The position numbers and the translations under genes are program-made. From CAZJHD01 sp964545855 (GTDB lineage: Bacteria > Planctomycetota > UBA1135 > JACQFD01), in contig CAZJHD010000021.1 of the NCBI GenBank assembly GCA_964545855.1, positions 10,615 through 74,614 of the forward strand: a stretch of DNA of 64,000 bases. Reading direction: 5' to 3'. The notes under the pieces were generated by a model. That model was not told the origin of the DNA. It saw only the letters and a program-made list of their open reading frames with translations, and did not search any database. Below are positions 8,808 to 17,332 of the stretch, in pieces. How positions within the stretch are numbered: position 1 is the stretch's first letter; every line of letters starts with the position of its first letter.

Positions 8808-10517
8808 TCATCGCAGCGTCGAGCCGACGAAGCGGACCTGCCCGAGGCCCTCGCGGGCGATCGCCGTCATCCAGCCCGTGTGGGCCTTTCCGATGCCGAC
8901 GCAGTGGATCTCGACCTTCCGGAAGAGGTTCATCCGCTCCAGGTCGCGCAGGAAGAAGCGCCGGTCGGCGAAGGGGCCGGGGTAGCGGTAGCGCACCATG
9001 CCGTCCGACGCGGGCTTCGTCTCGCGCCCCGTCTCCACGTCGCCCGATCCGCGGTCGGGCTCCTCGGGACCGAGGCCCGGGTAGTCGTCCCAGTTCGGCT
9101 CGCCGTCACTCAGCACGAAGACCGTGTCGGCGCCCGTCGCGAAGGCGGCCGGGTTCACGGCCTCGTCCTCGTCCTTCACGGGCCCCTCCGCCGTGAGCCG
9201 GAAGGCGAGGCGCAGACCGCCATGGAGGTTCGTCTTGCCGCGCAGCACCGGCGTCTTCGCCGTCGTGGTGCCGAGAGGATTGAAGAGATCGAGCTCGCGC
9301 TTGGCGGCGATGAGCGCCTCGGGAGTCGCCTTCGTGAGGCCCGGCGTGGAGCGCAGCGCGCGCGCCTCCGTGCCGAAGGTGACGATCGCGAACTCCTTCC
9401 CCGGTCCGAGCTCGTCGAGGGAGATCTTCAGACACTCGCGGGCGGCGTCGAGTCGCGTCTGGATCCGATCCCAGGGGAGCCTTCGCGAGAGCTCGCTGCC
9501 GCCGACGCCCGAGAGGGCGTCTCCGAGGGCCGTGCGCTCCTCCTGCGTGAAGGGCTCCAGCATCGAGTCGGAGAAGTCGACCACGTAGACGATGCGGTGG
9601 CCGCTCGCGCGCACGCCCATGAAGGAGAGGTGCACGCCGGTGCCGGAGGCCTCGGCGGCGGCCGCCGCGGGCTTGCGTCCGCGAACCAGCTCGCGCCAGG
9701 CGGCGGGGGAGAGACCCTGGGCCTCGGTCTCCGTGAGCGCCGCGAGCTGGCGCGCGATCGCGAGCTTGGTGCCGGGATCGAACTCGGTCCGCTCGAGCAC
9801 GCCCACCACGGCGTCCGCCGCCGCGAGGTACTCCGCCGATCGGCGGAGCTTCGAGTAGCGCAGCGACCGGATGCCCGTCGCGCAGGCGGCGGCCACGAGG
9901 TGCCGGTCGAGGGAGAGCTTGGGGAGGTTCTTCGCGTCGAGCAGCTCCGTCACCAGGGGGAGCAACTCCGTCGCCCCCGTGCGTCCGAGGGCGTGGATCG
10001 CGGCGGCCCGTGCGAATCGCTTCGTGCGCGGGTCGCGCGCGAGGGCGAGCACCGCCTCCGGGCCCACCTGCTCGCACTGGGCGCGGTAGGCCTGGTAGGC
10101 GAGCCATGCGTCGACGTCGTCCTTCGCGGCGGCGGCCCAGGCGAGGAGCTCGCTGGCACCCTCGCTGAGGGCGAACTGCGCGAGCGCGCCGGCCACGAGG
10201 AAGCGCATCTGCCGGCCCGACTCGCTCGCCTCGTTCTCGTCGTCCTCCGGATTGCCGGGGATCCCCGCGTACTTCGCGTCGGTCCAGAGCTTCCGCAGGA
10301 TCGGGAGCGCCCGTCCGTCCTTCGTGTCGGCGAGCGCCTCGATGGCGCGCGCGCGCCACTGGAACGACGCCTCGTTGATCGCGATCTCGAAGGCCTCCTT
10401 CGCCGCTTCGAAGGTGCGGTAGGAGGGGATGTTGCTGGCCTGCGCCGAGGACGCGGCGGCGCATCCGAGGACGGCGAGGATCGTCGGGACGATCCGGCGG
10501 CGGGCGGAGGTCGGCAT
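8808..10517 (-). CDS. Secreted HEAT-like/von Willebrand factor A protein
   Basis: 569 residues, start ATG at 10517, which shares one base with the stop of the upstream gene (TGATG). Residues 1-28 are a signal peptide (ILAVLGCAAASSAQA). Residues 30-250 are alpha-helical, with HEAT-like phrases such as RARAIEALADTKDGRALPIL and ARAAAIHALGRTGATELLPL. Residues 300-569 form a VWA domain with a complete MIDAS DxSxS (Asp314, Ser316, Ser318 in VDFSDSML) and a later DTVFVLSDGEPNWD. This combination is frequent in planctomycetal secreted proteins; it suggests metal-dependent protein binding on the outside. The role is unknown. Third gene of the Mrp operon. Confidence 0.85.
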   Translation of the reverse strand: MPTSARRRIVPTILAVLGCAAASSAQASNIPSYRTFEAAKEAFEIAINEASFQWRARAIEALADTKDGRALPILRKLWTDAKYAGIPGNPEDDENEASESGRQMRFLVAGALAQFALSEGASELLAWAAAAKDDVDAWLAYQAYRAQCEQVGPEAVLALARDPRTKRFARAAAIHALGRTGATELLPLVTELLDAKNLPKLSLDRHLVAAACATGIRSLRYSKLRRSAEYLAAADAVVGVLERTEFDPGTKLAIARQLAALTETEAQGLSPAAWRELVRGRKPAAAAAEASGTGVHLSFMGVRASGHRIVYVVDFSDSMLEPFTQEERTALGDALSGVGGSELSRRLPWDRIQTRLDAARECLKISLDELGPGKEFAIVTFGTEARALRSTPGLTKATPEALIAAKRELDLFNPLGTTTAKTPVLRGKTNLHGGLRLAFRLTAEGPVKDEDEAVNPAAFATGADTVFVLSDGEPNWDDYPGLGPEEPDRGSGDVETGRETKPASDGMVRYRYPGPFADRRFFLRDLERMNLFRKVEIHCVGIGKAHTGWMTAIAREGLGQVRFVGSTLR

Positions 10518-11497
10518 CAGGACTTCCTCTTCAGACCGATCAGGCCCGAGACGCTCTTCTCGGGGATCATGAGGCAGGCATCGTTCAGCTCGACGCCGAT
10601 GTGCTTCTTCGGGTCGAGGATCGCGAAGATGTCGCGCTGCTCCTCGAGCGGCCAGTCGCCGTAGCCGACGGAGAGCTTGCGCGCGACGGCGCCCTCGGGG
10701 CCGCGGAGCATCTTCTCGCGCTCCACCATGAGCGTCAGGTCGAGGGCCACGGTGTCGGCGACGCAGGATCCGATGGCGTCGAGGAGGAGGGCGCGGTAGG
10801 GCTCCTTGCGCTCGCTCGCCTCGCGGGCGCGCTCCTCGCAGACGGAGCCCGACGTCACGCAGTAGACGGCGATCGGGAGCGCGTAGGCGCTCTGCACGTC
10901 CACCTCCACGTCGTACTCGTCGTCGGCGTTCGCCTTCGCCGCCGCCGCGAAGAACTTCACGATGTTCGCCCCGTGGAACGTGCGTCCCTCGGAGGCGAGG
11001 CGCACCTCGTTCCCGAAGAGCTCCGCGTCGACGAGGCCGACCATGCCGCGGGGCGTCACGTGGGGGAGCACCTCCTCCATCAGCTCGATCAGGTGCTCGA
11101 AGAGCGTCGGATCGGGGGCGACGCCCTTCCAGCCGGTCCGCGAGCGGATCTCGTTGAAGAAGGGGCGGTGCGCGCGCACGGCGAGCGACGCGGCGACGAT
11201 GTCGTCGACCCAGGCGCGGAAGGCTTCCGCCGGCAGCCCCGTGGGGTTCGGGTGGTCGAGGGCGGGCGTGCCCTCGGGGCGCTGCCGCGCGATCGACGCG
11301 AGCAGCGGGACGAAGGGCTTCGCCGCGTTGGCGACCATCACGCGCCCGGAGAACGACGTCGCCATCGCCGGGAATTGCGGCACGCGCATGAGGTCGGCCC
11401 AGAGCGTCGGCCGGTCGCGCCACGCGCGCAGGATCGGCAGGTAGTTCTCCGGCCGGATCGTGTCCCGGAGCGGGTCGAAGACGCGGATCTCCGCCAA
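10517..11497 (-). CDS. Protein with a methionine-synthase-type (MetH) activation domain
   Basis: 326 residues. Residues ~205-326 match the AdoMet-binding reactivation domain of cobalamin-dependent methionine synthase: LLLDAIGSCVADTVALDL, the signature VGYGDWPLEEQ, and HIGVELNDACLMIPEKSVSGL. The N-terminal ~200 residues are not recognised and contain no methyltransferase or B12-binding motif. In some bacteria the reactivation domain is a separate protein that rescues oxidised cob(II)alamin on a truncated MetH; others act on other corrinoid enzymes. No metH, metF or B12 gene is in this window. It starts 4 bases after the Mrp stop and overlaps the VWA gene, so it is co-transcribed. The linkage with an Fe-S carrier is interesting, since reductive reactivation needs electrons; that connection is inference. 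Confidence 0.75.
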   Translation of the reverse strand: MAEIRVFDPLRDTIRPENYLPILRAWRDRPTLWADLMRVPQFPAMATSFSGRVMVANAAKPFVPLLASIARQRPEGTPALDHPNPTGLPAEAFRAWVDDIVAASLAVRAHRPFFNEIRSRTGWKGVAPDPTLFEHLIELMEEVLPHVTPRGMVGLVDAELFGNEVRLASEGRTFHGANIVKFFAAAAKANADDEYDVEVDVQSAYALPIAVYCVTSGSVCEERAREASERKEPYRALLLDAIGSCVADTVALDLTLMVEREKMLRGPEGAVARKLSVGYGDWPLEEQRDIFAILDPKKHIGVELNDACLMIPEKSVSGLIGLKRKS

Positions 11498-11501
11498 GCC
11501 G

Positions 11502-12617
11502 CTACTCCAGCACGGCGAGCCGCGCGGCGCCGGCCGTGGACGCGTTGCGCACGCTCACGATCTGGGAGAGCTTGCCGGCGATCTCGCGGAAGATCTGCGC
11601 CTGCGGCGAGGTGGGGTTCGACACGACGATCGGCGCGCCGGCGTCACCGCCCACGCGCACTTCCGGATGGAGCGGCACGCGGCCCAGCACCGGGAGGTTG
11701 AACTTCTCGGAGAGCTTCTCGGCGCCGCCCTCCCCGAAGATCTGCTCCAGGTGGCCGCAGTGCGAGCAGGTGTAGCCGGCCATGTTCTCGACGATGCCGA
11801 GGACCGTGACCTTCACCTGCTCGAACATGGCGATCGCCTTGCGCACGTCCACGAGCGCCACGTCCTGGGGAGTCGTCACGACGACGGCGCCCGTGAGCGG
11901 GACGAGCTGGGAGAGCGACAGCTGCGCGTCGCCGGTGCCCGGCGGCATGTCGACCAGCAGGTAGTCGATCTCGCCCCACTCGACGTCCTTCAGGAACTGC
12001 TCGATCACCTTGTGGAGCATCGGGCCGCGCCAGACGATCGGCTTGTCCTCGGCGACGAGGTAGCCGATCGACATGGACTTCACGCCGTAGCGCTCGAGCG
12101 GCAGGAACTTCTTGTCGGCCGTTCCCTCGGGCTTCTCCTGGATGCCGAGCATGGTGGGGATGTCGGGCCCGTAGACGTCGCAGTCGAGGAGGCCCACGCG
12201 GGCGCCGGACTGCGCGAGCGCGGCCGCGAGGTTCACGGTGCAGGTCGACTTGCCGACGCCTCCCTTGCCGCTCGTGACGGCGATCACGTTCTTCAGGCCC
12301 GCGATGGCCGGCCGGTCCATGCCGACGCGCGAGGTGACGTTCGCCGAGAACTCGACGTTCACCTCCTTCATCCCGGGGACCTTCATCACCGCCGCGCGGC
12401 ACTCGTCCTCGATCTGCTTCTTGAGGGGGCAGGCGGGCGTCGTGAGCTCCACCGTGAACCGCGAGACGCCGCCGCAGACGGTGACGTTCTTCACCATGTT
12501 CAGCGTCACGAGGTCGCGATGGAGGTCGGGCTCGATCACCGTGCGCAGCGCGTCGACGATCTGCTCCTTCGTGGGATCCTGGTCGGCGGGCTTCGGCTTG
12601 CTTCCGAAAAGCTTCAT
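11502..12617 (-). CDS. apbC: Mrp/NBP35-family iron-sulfur cluster carrier ATPase
   Basis: 371 residues. Residues 15-95 form an N-terminal MIP18 (FeS assembly P) domain with TTPACPLKKQIE. Residues 108-350 are the Mrp ATPase: deviant P-loop SGKGGVGKST at 116-125, DCDVYGPDIP at 145-154, VDMPPGTGD at 222-230. The bridging cluster motif CSHC is Cys284 and Cys287. Length and order match bacterial ApbC/Mrp proteins, which bind and deliver 4Fe-4S clusters in the cytoplasm. First gene of a three-gene minus-strand operon. It is divergent from the rhodanese gene across a 246-base spacer. Confidence 0.95.
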   Translation of the reverse strand: MKLFGSKPKPADQDPTKEQIVDALRTVIEPDLHRDLVTLNMVKNVTVCGGVSRFTVELTTPACPLKKQIEDECRAAVMKVPGMKEVNVEFSANVTSRVGMDRPAIAGLKNVIAVTSGKGGVGKSTCTVNLAAALAQSGARVGLLDCDVYGPDIPTMLGIQEKPEGTADKKFLPLERYGVKSMSIGYLVAEDKPIVWRGPMLHKVIEQFLKDVEWGEIDYLLVDMPPGTGDAQLSLSQLVPLTGAVVVTTPQDVALVDVRKAIAMFEQVKVTVLGIVENMAGYTCSHCGHLEQIFGEGGAEKLSEKFNLPVLGRVPLHPEVRVGGDAGAPIVVSNPTSPQAQIFREIAGKLSQIVSVRNASTAGAARLAVLE

Positions 12618-12804
12618 GGGCGGTGGGTCGGTGCAGTGCGATCCGCCGAAGCGGAGAGCGGCGAGACGTGCGGGAGGATCGAAAGAGTCGTGGGAGCGTG
12701 GGACGCGCGAAGTGCGAGTCGGCGAGCCGGGATCGGCGGGCGTGGAGACCCTCGCGGTCTCGATCGTCGCCGCGGCACGCGGCTTCGGCCATCCCGAAGA
12801 CCGC

Positions 12805-12810
12805 TATACT
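12805..12810 (+). promoter_or_regulatory. Candidate -10 element for the rhodanese-queC unit
   Basis: TATACT, five of six matches to the sigma70 -10, stands out in GC-rich sequence 53 bases before the rhodanese GTG and within the divergent spacer 12618-12863. No good -35 is seen; TTCGGC at 12784-12789 would give a 15-base spacer. Not proven. Confidence 0.3.
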
Positions 12811-12863
12811 TCGCCCCTTCGACCCAGTCGAGCAAGCCGAGACCTCCGCCCGAGCCACCCCCC

Positions 12864-13307
12864 GTGGGATTCTTCTCCAAGCTCTTCGGCGGCGGCGCCC
12901 CGAAGGACCGCAAGCCCGCGGCGTCCGGTTCGCCGCCGGCCCCGACTCCGGCCCCCTCCGAGCCCGAGCCGGAGATGCAGATCCCGTGGAAGGAGCTCAC
13001 GCCCGACGAGTGTCGCCAGCGCATCGAGGCGGGGGGCGTGATCGTCCTCGACGTGCGCATGCCGATGGAGCACCAGCAGCGCCGCATCCCGGGATCGATG
13101 CTCCTTCCGGTGCAGTCCCTCATGGCGCGCATCGGCCAGCTCGATCCGAAGGCGACCTACATCGTCCACTGCGAGCACGGCATGCGGTCCTCGGACGCGT
13201 CCGCGATGCTGACGCAGGCGGGCTTCCCGAACGTCTTCGAGATGGCCGGCGGCCTCGCGATGTACACGGGGCCGACGGAGCGCGGGCCCGTGAAGCCGCC
13301 GGCCTGA
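12864..13307 (+). CDS. Rhodanese-like sulfurtransferase domain protein
   Basis: 147 residues from a GTG. Residues 1-38 are a Pro/Ala-rich linker after an MGFFSKLFGG start. Residues 40-140 are a single rhodanese domain with IVLDVRMPMEHQQRRIPGS and the active-site loop HCEHGMRSS, catalytic Cys103. The six-residue loop fits sulfur-handling rhodaneses more than phosphatases. The gene is 33 bases upstream of queC and divergent from the Fe-S carrier, which may link it to sulfur trafficking; the true acceptor is not known. No nearer ATG exists, and the protein begins cleanly at this GTG. Confidence 0.85.
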   Translation: MGFFSKLFGGGAPKDRKPAASGSPPAPTPAPSEPEPEMQIPWKELTPDECRQRIEAGGVIVLDVRMPMEHQQRRIPGSMLLPVQSLMARIGQLDPKATYIVHCEHGMRSSDASAMLTQAGFPNVFEMAGGLAMYTGPTERGPVKPPA

Positions 13308-13340
13308 AGCCGCCGGCTGGGAGCCCCCGACGCCCCGCCC

Positions 13341-14027
13341 GTGAGCGCTCCCCGCGCCGTCGCGCTGCTCTCGGGAGGCCTCGACTCGGCGACGGCGGCG
13401 GCGATGGTGCGGGCCGAGGGGTTCGACGTGTTCCCGCTGGCGATCCGCTACGGCCAGCGCCACGCCGTCGAGATCGACGCGGCGGCGCGCGTCGCGCAGG
13501 CGATGGGGCTGCGGGAGCTCGCCGTCCTGGAGGTCGGCCTCGGCGCCTTCGGCGGCTCGGCCCTCACGGCGGAGATCGACGTGCCGAAGGGCCGCGCGCT
13601 CGACGGCTCGATCCCGGTCACCTACGTGCCGGCGCGCAATGCCGTGTTCCTCGCCGTCGCGCTCGCCCGCGCGGAGACGATCGGCGCCTTCGACCTCGTG
13701 ATCGGCGCGAACGTTCTCGACTCCTCGGGCTACCCCGATTGCCGCGGCGAGTTCCTGCGTGCCTTCGAGAGCATGGCGAACCTCGCGACGAAGGCCGCCG
13801 TGGAGCGGCGCGGGACCTTTCGGGTGCGCGCGCCTCTCCTCGCCATGACGAAGGCGGAGATCGTCCGCAAGGGCGTCGAGCTCTCGGTGCCCTTCGCGCT
13901 CACCCACTCCTGCTACGACCCGGCGTCGGACGGCGGCGCTTGCGGCGCCTGCGACTCCTGCGTCCTCCGCCGCCGCGGCTTCGAGGAGGCGGGCGTCGCC
14001 GACCCGACGCGCTACGCGCCGGGCTGA
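13341..14027 (+). CDS. queC: 7-cyano-7-deazaguanine synthase QueC
   Basis: 228 residues, GTG start. It converts 7-carboxy-7-deazaguanine to preQ0 with ATP and ammonia in queuosine/deazapurine synthesis. The PP-loop SGGLDS is at residues 11-16, YGQRH at 37-41, VPARN at 96-100. Four zinc ligands are Cys191, Cys201, Cys204 and Cys207. Length matches the family. Other queuosine genes (queD, queE, queF, tgt) are not in the window, so preQ0 use cannot be settled here. Its last 16 bases overlap the 3' end of the convergent histidine kinase gene. Confidence 0.95.
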   Translation: MSAPRAVALLSGGLDSATAAAMVRAEGFDVFPLAIRYGQRHAVEIDAAARVAQAMGLRELAVLEVGLGAFGGSALTAEIDVPKGRALDGSIPVTYVPARNAVFLAVALARAETIGAFDLVIGANVLDSSGYPDCRGEFLRAFESMANLATKAAVERRGTFRVRAPLLAMTKAEIVRKGVELSVPFALTHSCYDPASDGGACGACDSCVLRRRGFEEAGVADPTRYAPG

Positions 14028-15439
14028 GACGCGTCCGGCTCGAACGAGACCGTGACGCGGGTCCCGGCCTCGGAGCTCTCGATGCGGCAGCTCGCGGAGT
14101 GCGCTCGGGCGACCTCGTCGACGATCGCGAGCCCGAGGCCCGCGCCCTGCGGCGCCGCGCCCGTCCCCTCGCCGCGGTGGAAGCGCTCGAAGACTCGGCG
14201 AGTCTCGGCGGCAGGGATTCCGGGCCCGTGGTCGCCCACGGTGAGGTGGACCGATCCGTTCTCCCTCGAGATGGCCACGTCCACCGGGGTTCCGGGCGTC
14301 GAGTGGCGGAGCGCGTTCGACAGCAGGTTGTCCACGAGGATCCGGATCAGGCGAGGATCCCCGGAGACCGCCTCCCGCGAGCCGCTCTCGACGCGGATCC
14401 GATCCGCGCCCTCCGCTTGCGCGGCCGCCGACTCGCGCACGACGCCGAGCAGGTCGACGGGCTCGGCCTCGCGCTCCTCGACGCCGGCGTCCATGCGCGC
14501 CAGGAGGAGGAGCGCTTCGACGGCGCTTGCCATCCTCTCCGCGGCGGCGCGCGCGTCCGAGAGAAAGCCCCGGTACTCGGCGGCCGTCCGGTCGCGACGG
14601 AGCGCCACCTCGGCCGCGTTTCGAATCACTGCGATGGGGTTGCGCAGCTCGTGGGCGGCGTTCGACGTGAAGCGGGACTGCCGGTCGAGGCTCGCCTGGA
14701 GCGCGGAGAAGGCCTCGTCGAGGACGGCGGCGAGGGAGTCGATCTCGTCGTCGCTTCCGCGCCGCGGCATGGCCGCCCTCCGGCCCGCGCGCACCTCCGC
14801 GGCGGCGCTCTGCAGGTCCTGGAGCGGCCGCACGAACCGCCTCGACAGGAGCAATCCGAAGGCGAGGACGACGAGCATCGACACGCCCGCGAGGACCGTG
14901 ATCACCCAGCCGACCTCCGCGAGCTGCGACTCGACGGGCTGCAGGCTCTCGGTGACGCGCACGAGGACGTCGAAGGGCGGCTTCGCGGGGTCCATCGGCG
15001 TCGCCTCCACGGCCGGCCGGAGCGCGAGCAGCATGCCGAGGCGGCGTGGAGGCGAGCCCCCGAGCCGCTCGAAGGCCTCCCAAGGGCCCGCGCCCCCGAC
15101 GTCCGCCTCCTCGGGAAGCGGCGCTTCGATGCGCACTCCGGAGCGATGAAGGAGCTCTCGCCCGGGCCAGGCCCAGACGTCGACGCCGCGGCCGGGGCCG
15201 GGGGTCTCCAGCTCGGCCGCCTGCTCCGGGAGCAGATCCAGCGCCACGCAGTGGAAGTCCTCGTCCCATTCGGTCAGCGCGACGAACTTCTCGGCCCTCT
15301 CGCGGAGCACGGCGTCGAGCCCCGAGCGCAGCGTGCGTCCGACTCCGAGGTAGAGCGTCGCCGAGAAGGCCGCGACGAGCAGCGCGACGAGCGCGACGAA
15401 GGAGGCCGTCAGGGTCGCGCGGATCGAGAGGGGCCTCAC
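14012..15439 (-). CDS. Sensor histidine kinase (HAMP, HisKA, HATPase)
   Basis: 475 residues, GTG start overlapping the response regulator stop as GTGA, so the two are translationally coupled. Transmembrane helices at ~9-32 and ~177-199 enclose an extracytoplasmic sensor region of ~145 residues. HAMP ~200-250; HisKA with phospho-acceptor His263 in AAHELRNPIA; HATPase N-box NLLSNALRH at 371-379, G1 DHGPGIP at 403-409, G2 GAGLGLAIV at 432-440. The build is of the QseC/CusS/PhoQ-like class. Its signal is unknown. The convergent queC gene overlaps its end by 16 bases. The nearest downstream targets may be the secreted protein genes at 16217 and 17333, which is only a neighbourhood argument. Confidence 0.92.
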   Translation of the reverse strand: MRPLSIRATLTASFVALVALLVAAFSATLYLGVGRTLRSGLDAVLRERAEKFVALTEWDEDFHCVALDLLPEQAAELETPGPGRGVDVWAWPGRELLHRSGVRIEAPLPEEADVGGAGPWEAFERLGGSPPRRLGMLLALRPAVEATPMDPAKPPFDVLVRVTESLQPVESQLAEVGWVITVLAGVSMLVVLAFGLLLSRRFVRPLQDLQSAAAEVRAGRRAAMPRRGSDDEIDSLAAVLDEAFSALQASLDRQSRFTSNAAHELRNPIAVIRNAAEVALRRDRTAAEYRGFLSDARAAAERMASAVEALLLLARMDAGVEEREAEPVDLLGVVRESAAAQAEGADRIRVESGSREAVSGDPRLIRILVDNLLSNALRHSTPGTPVDVAISRENGSVHLTVGDHGPGIPAAETRRVFERFHRGEGTGAAPQGAGLGLAIVDEVARAHSASCRIESSEAGTRVTVSFEPDASQPGA

Positions 15440-16119
15440 GAGCGCCCCTCGTCGCAGAGCACGTATCCCGCCCCGCGCCGGGTGTGGAGTAGCGGGCGAT
15501 CGGAGTCGCGGTCGATCTTGCGGCGCAGGCTCGACACGAGGACCTCGATGACGTTCGACTCGGGACCGATCTCGTCGTCCCAGAGGGCGGCCGCGATCCG
15601 GGCCTTGCTCAGCACGACGCCCTCGTGGAGGAAGAAGAGCTCGAGGAGCCGGTACTCGAGGTTGCCGAGAGACAGCTTCTCTTCGCCGCGCCACGCCGTT
15701 CGAGAGGCCGTGTCCACCGCGAGGCCCGCGAGCTGGAGACGCGCTCCCGACCCCGAGGATCCTCGACGGAGGATCGCGCGGATCCGGGCGAGCAGCTCCG
15801 CGAATCGGAACGGCTTCGTGACGTAGTCGTCGGCGCCGCAGTCGAGACCCGCCACGACGTCGCTCGTCGCATCGCACGCCGTGAGCATCACGATGGGCGT
15901 CTTCGAGCCCTTCGCGCGAAGGCGCCGGCAGACCTCCAGCCCGCTCAACTTGGGAAGGCGCAGGTCGAGGATGAGCGCGTCGTGGTGACCCGACTTCGCG
16001 AGCCACAGGGCCTCCTCGCCGTCGCGTGCATGATCGACGGCGTACCCCTCGTCCCGAAGGCCGACGGCGAGGGAGCGGGCGAGCCGCTCCTCGTCCTCCA
16101 CGAGAAGGAGACGCGACAT
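15436..16119 (-). CDS. OmpR/PhoB-family response regulator
   Basis: 227 residues from the ATG at 16119. Receiver domain 1-120: acidic pair Glu8-Asp9 in LLVEDEERL, phospho-acceptor Asp52 in LILDLRLPKLSG, Thr79 in MLTAC, Lys101 in DYVTKPF. Winged-helix DNA-binding domain ~130-227 with SLGNLEYRLLELFFLHEG and IEVLVSSLRRKID, ending RRGAGYVL. First gene of the two-component operon, overlapping the kinase start by 4 bases. An in-frame ATG at 16182 would add 21 residues outside the domain and is less likely. Confidence 0.93.
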   Translation of the reverse strand: MSRLLLVEDEERLARSLAVGLRDEGYAVDHARDGEEALWLAKSGHHDALILDLRLPKLSGLEVCRRLRAKGSKTPIVMLTACDATSDVVAGLDCGADDYVTKPFRFAELLARIRAILRRGSSGSGARLQLAGLAVDTASRTAWRGEEKLSLGNLEYRLLELFFLHEGVVLSKARIAAALWDDEIGPESNVIEVLVSSLRRKIDRDSDRPLLHTRRGAGYVLCDEGRS

Positions 16120-16216
16120 CAGCGCCTCCGGCGGGGGTCGATTCGGGCCATGGGCAGTGCACCTCTCGCCGCGTCGGAGCACCGGTCGAGGCGAAGAGCC
16201 TTCGCGCTCTTCGACT

Positions 16217-17149
16217 CTACCTCGGCGCGACGGAGACGAGCTCCAGCCGCTTGCCGCTCGCGACGTCCACCTCGAGGACGCTGCCGATCCCCGGCGCGAA
16301 GTGCTTCACGTCCGCGGAGCCGGGTTCGAGGGGAGAGAAATCGAGGATCTGCACGCAGCCCGTGAAGGTCCCCGCCGGGACCACCGCCGTCGCGTCGAGC
16401 GAGAGGACCGTCGCGGCGTCCTCGGCCACGGCCAGGAGGAGCCCCTGCCGGTAGGTGTCGCCGACCGCGGGCGCGGCCTTCATCACGATGCCCGGGCTCG
16501 CGCCGCCCACGCCCGCCGTCCACGAGCCGTCGACGCCCGCCAGCCCGCCGCCCTCGTAGAGCATCGCGCTCTCCCCGAAGGACCAGACGTTGCCCGCGAC
16601 GTCCTGGGCGTAGTAGCCGAGCGACTCCTCGATCAGGACGGAGTCGCGCGTCACCACGTCGCGGACGACGACGCACGTCACGCCGAGGATGGTCTTCGTG
16701 TCGGACGTGACCTCGACGACGGCGGTCTCGGTTCCCTCCGCGGTCTGCGCGACGTACGTCCAGACCGTCCCCGGGGCGAGCGGGAGGAACGGGTTCGTGA
16801 CTCCGGCGACGAACTGCGCCGGATCGACGGCGGGGTCGTAGGGCCCACCGCCGAGCGCTCCGCAGAGCTCGAGCCGCGCCGCGTGCTGCTCCTGCGCTTC
16901 CCGCAGCCCCGACTTCAGCGCCTCCCGCGCGATCTTCAGGTGCTCGAGCTTCGCGGCCGGGTCCGCCAGGTTCTGGCACCGGGCGACGGCGAGACGGTAC
17001 TCGCTCCTCAGCTCGAGCCGGCGCGCGGTGTGCGCGTGCTGGGCGATCTTCCGGCAGGTCGAGTCGGGCGCCTTCGCGCTCGCGACGGGAGTCGCCGCGG
17101 GGGCGAGCACGAGGAGTGTGCACGACAGCAGCGCGAAGGGGTGACGCAT
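16217..17149 (-). CDS. Secreted protein of unknown function
   Basis: 310 residues. Residues 1-25 are a signal peptide ending near PVASA. Residues 30-95 are charged and helical (RKIAQHAHTARRLELRSEY, LKIAREALKSGLREAQEQ). Residues ~110-310 are beta-rich and start with NPFLPLAPGTVWTY, a phrase seen in many exported bacterial proteins of unknown function; later GVTCVVVRDVV, GYYAQDVAGNVWSFGE and LDATAVVPAGTFTGCVQI follow. I do not know the function. It lies 97 bases downstream of the response regulator start in the same orientation but upstream in transcription, so it may be in the same transcript as the two-component pair. Confidence 0.7.
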   Translation of the reverse strand: MRHPFALLSCTLLVLAPAATPVASAKAPDSTCRKIAQHAHTARRLELRSEYRLAVARCQNLADPAAKLEHLKIAREALKSGLREAQEQHAARLELCGALGGGPYDPAVDPAQFVAGVTNPFLPLAPGTVWTYVAQTAEGTETAVVEVTSDTKTILGVTCVVVRDVVTRDSVLIEESLGYYAQDVAGNVWSFGESAMLYEGGGLAGVDGSWTAGVGGASPGIVMKAAPAVGDTYRQGLLLAVAEDAATVLSLDATAVVPAGTFTGCVQILDFSPLEPGSADVKHFAPGIGSVLEVDVASGKRLELVSVAPR

Positions 17150-17332
17150 CGGGTTCCTCGCCGCGGGACCGTTGGTGGGGTCTCGCCGGTCGTTCGAAGC
17201 ATGCCACCGGAACCTGAAGCGGACCTGAAGACGCGGAGGATTCCGGGCGGCCCGGCGGCGGGCCGGCCTGGTGGAGGCCGGCTCGCCGCGGGCGACCCGC
17301 CCGACGCGGCGGGTGGGATCCGGGGACGCGCG

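Noticed and set aside
14012..14027. Possible frame error because queC and the kinase gene overlap by 16 bases
   Set aside because: Both proteins end with normal family-like termini; a short convergent overlap is common in dense genomes.
12804..15269. Very long open frame antisense to the rhodanese and queC genes
   Set aside because: Arg/Ala/Gly-rich translation typical of antisense frames in high-GC DNA, and real genes with clear motifs occupy the other strand.
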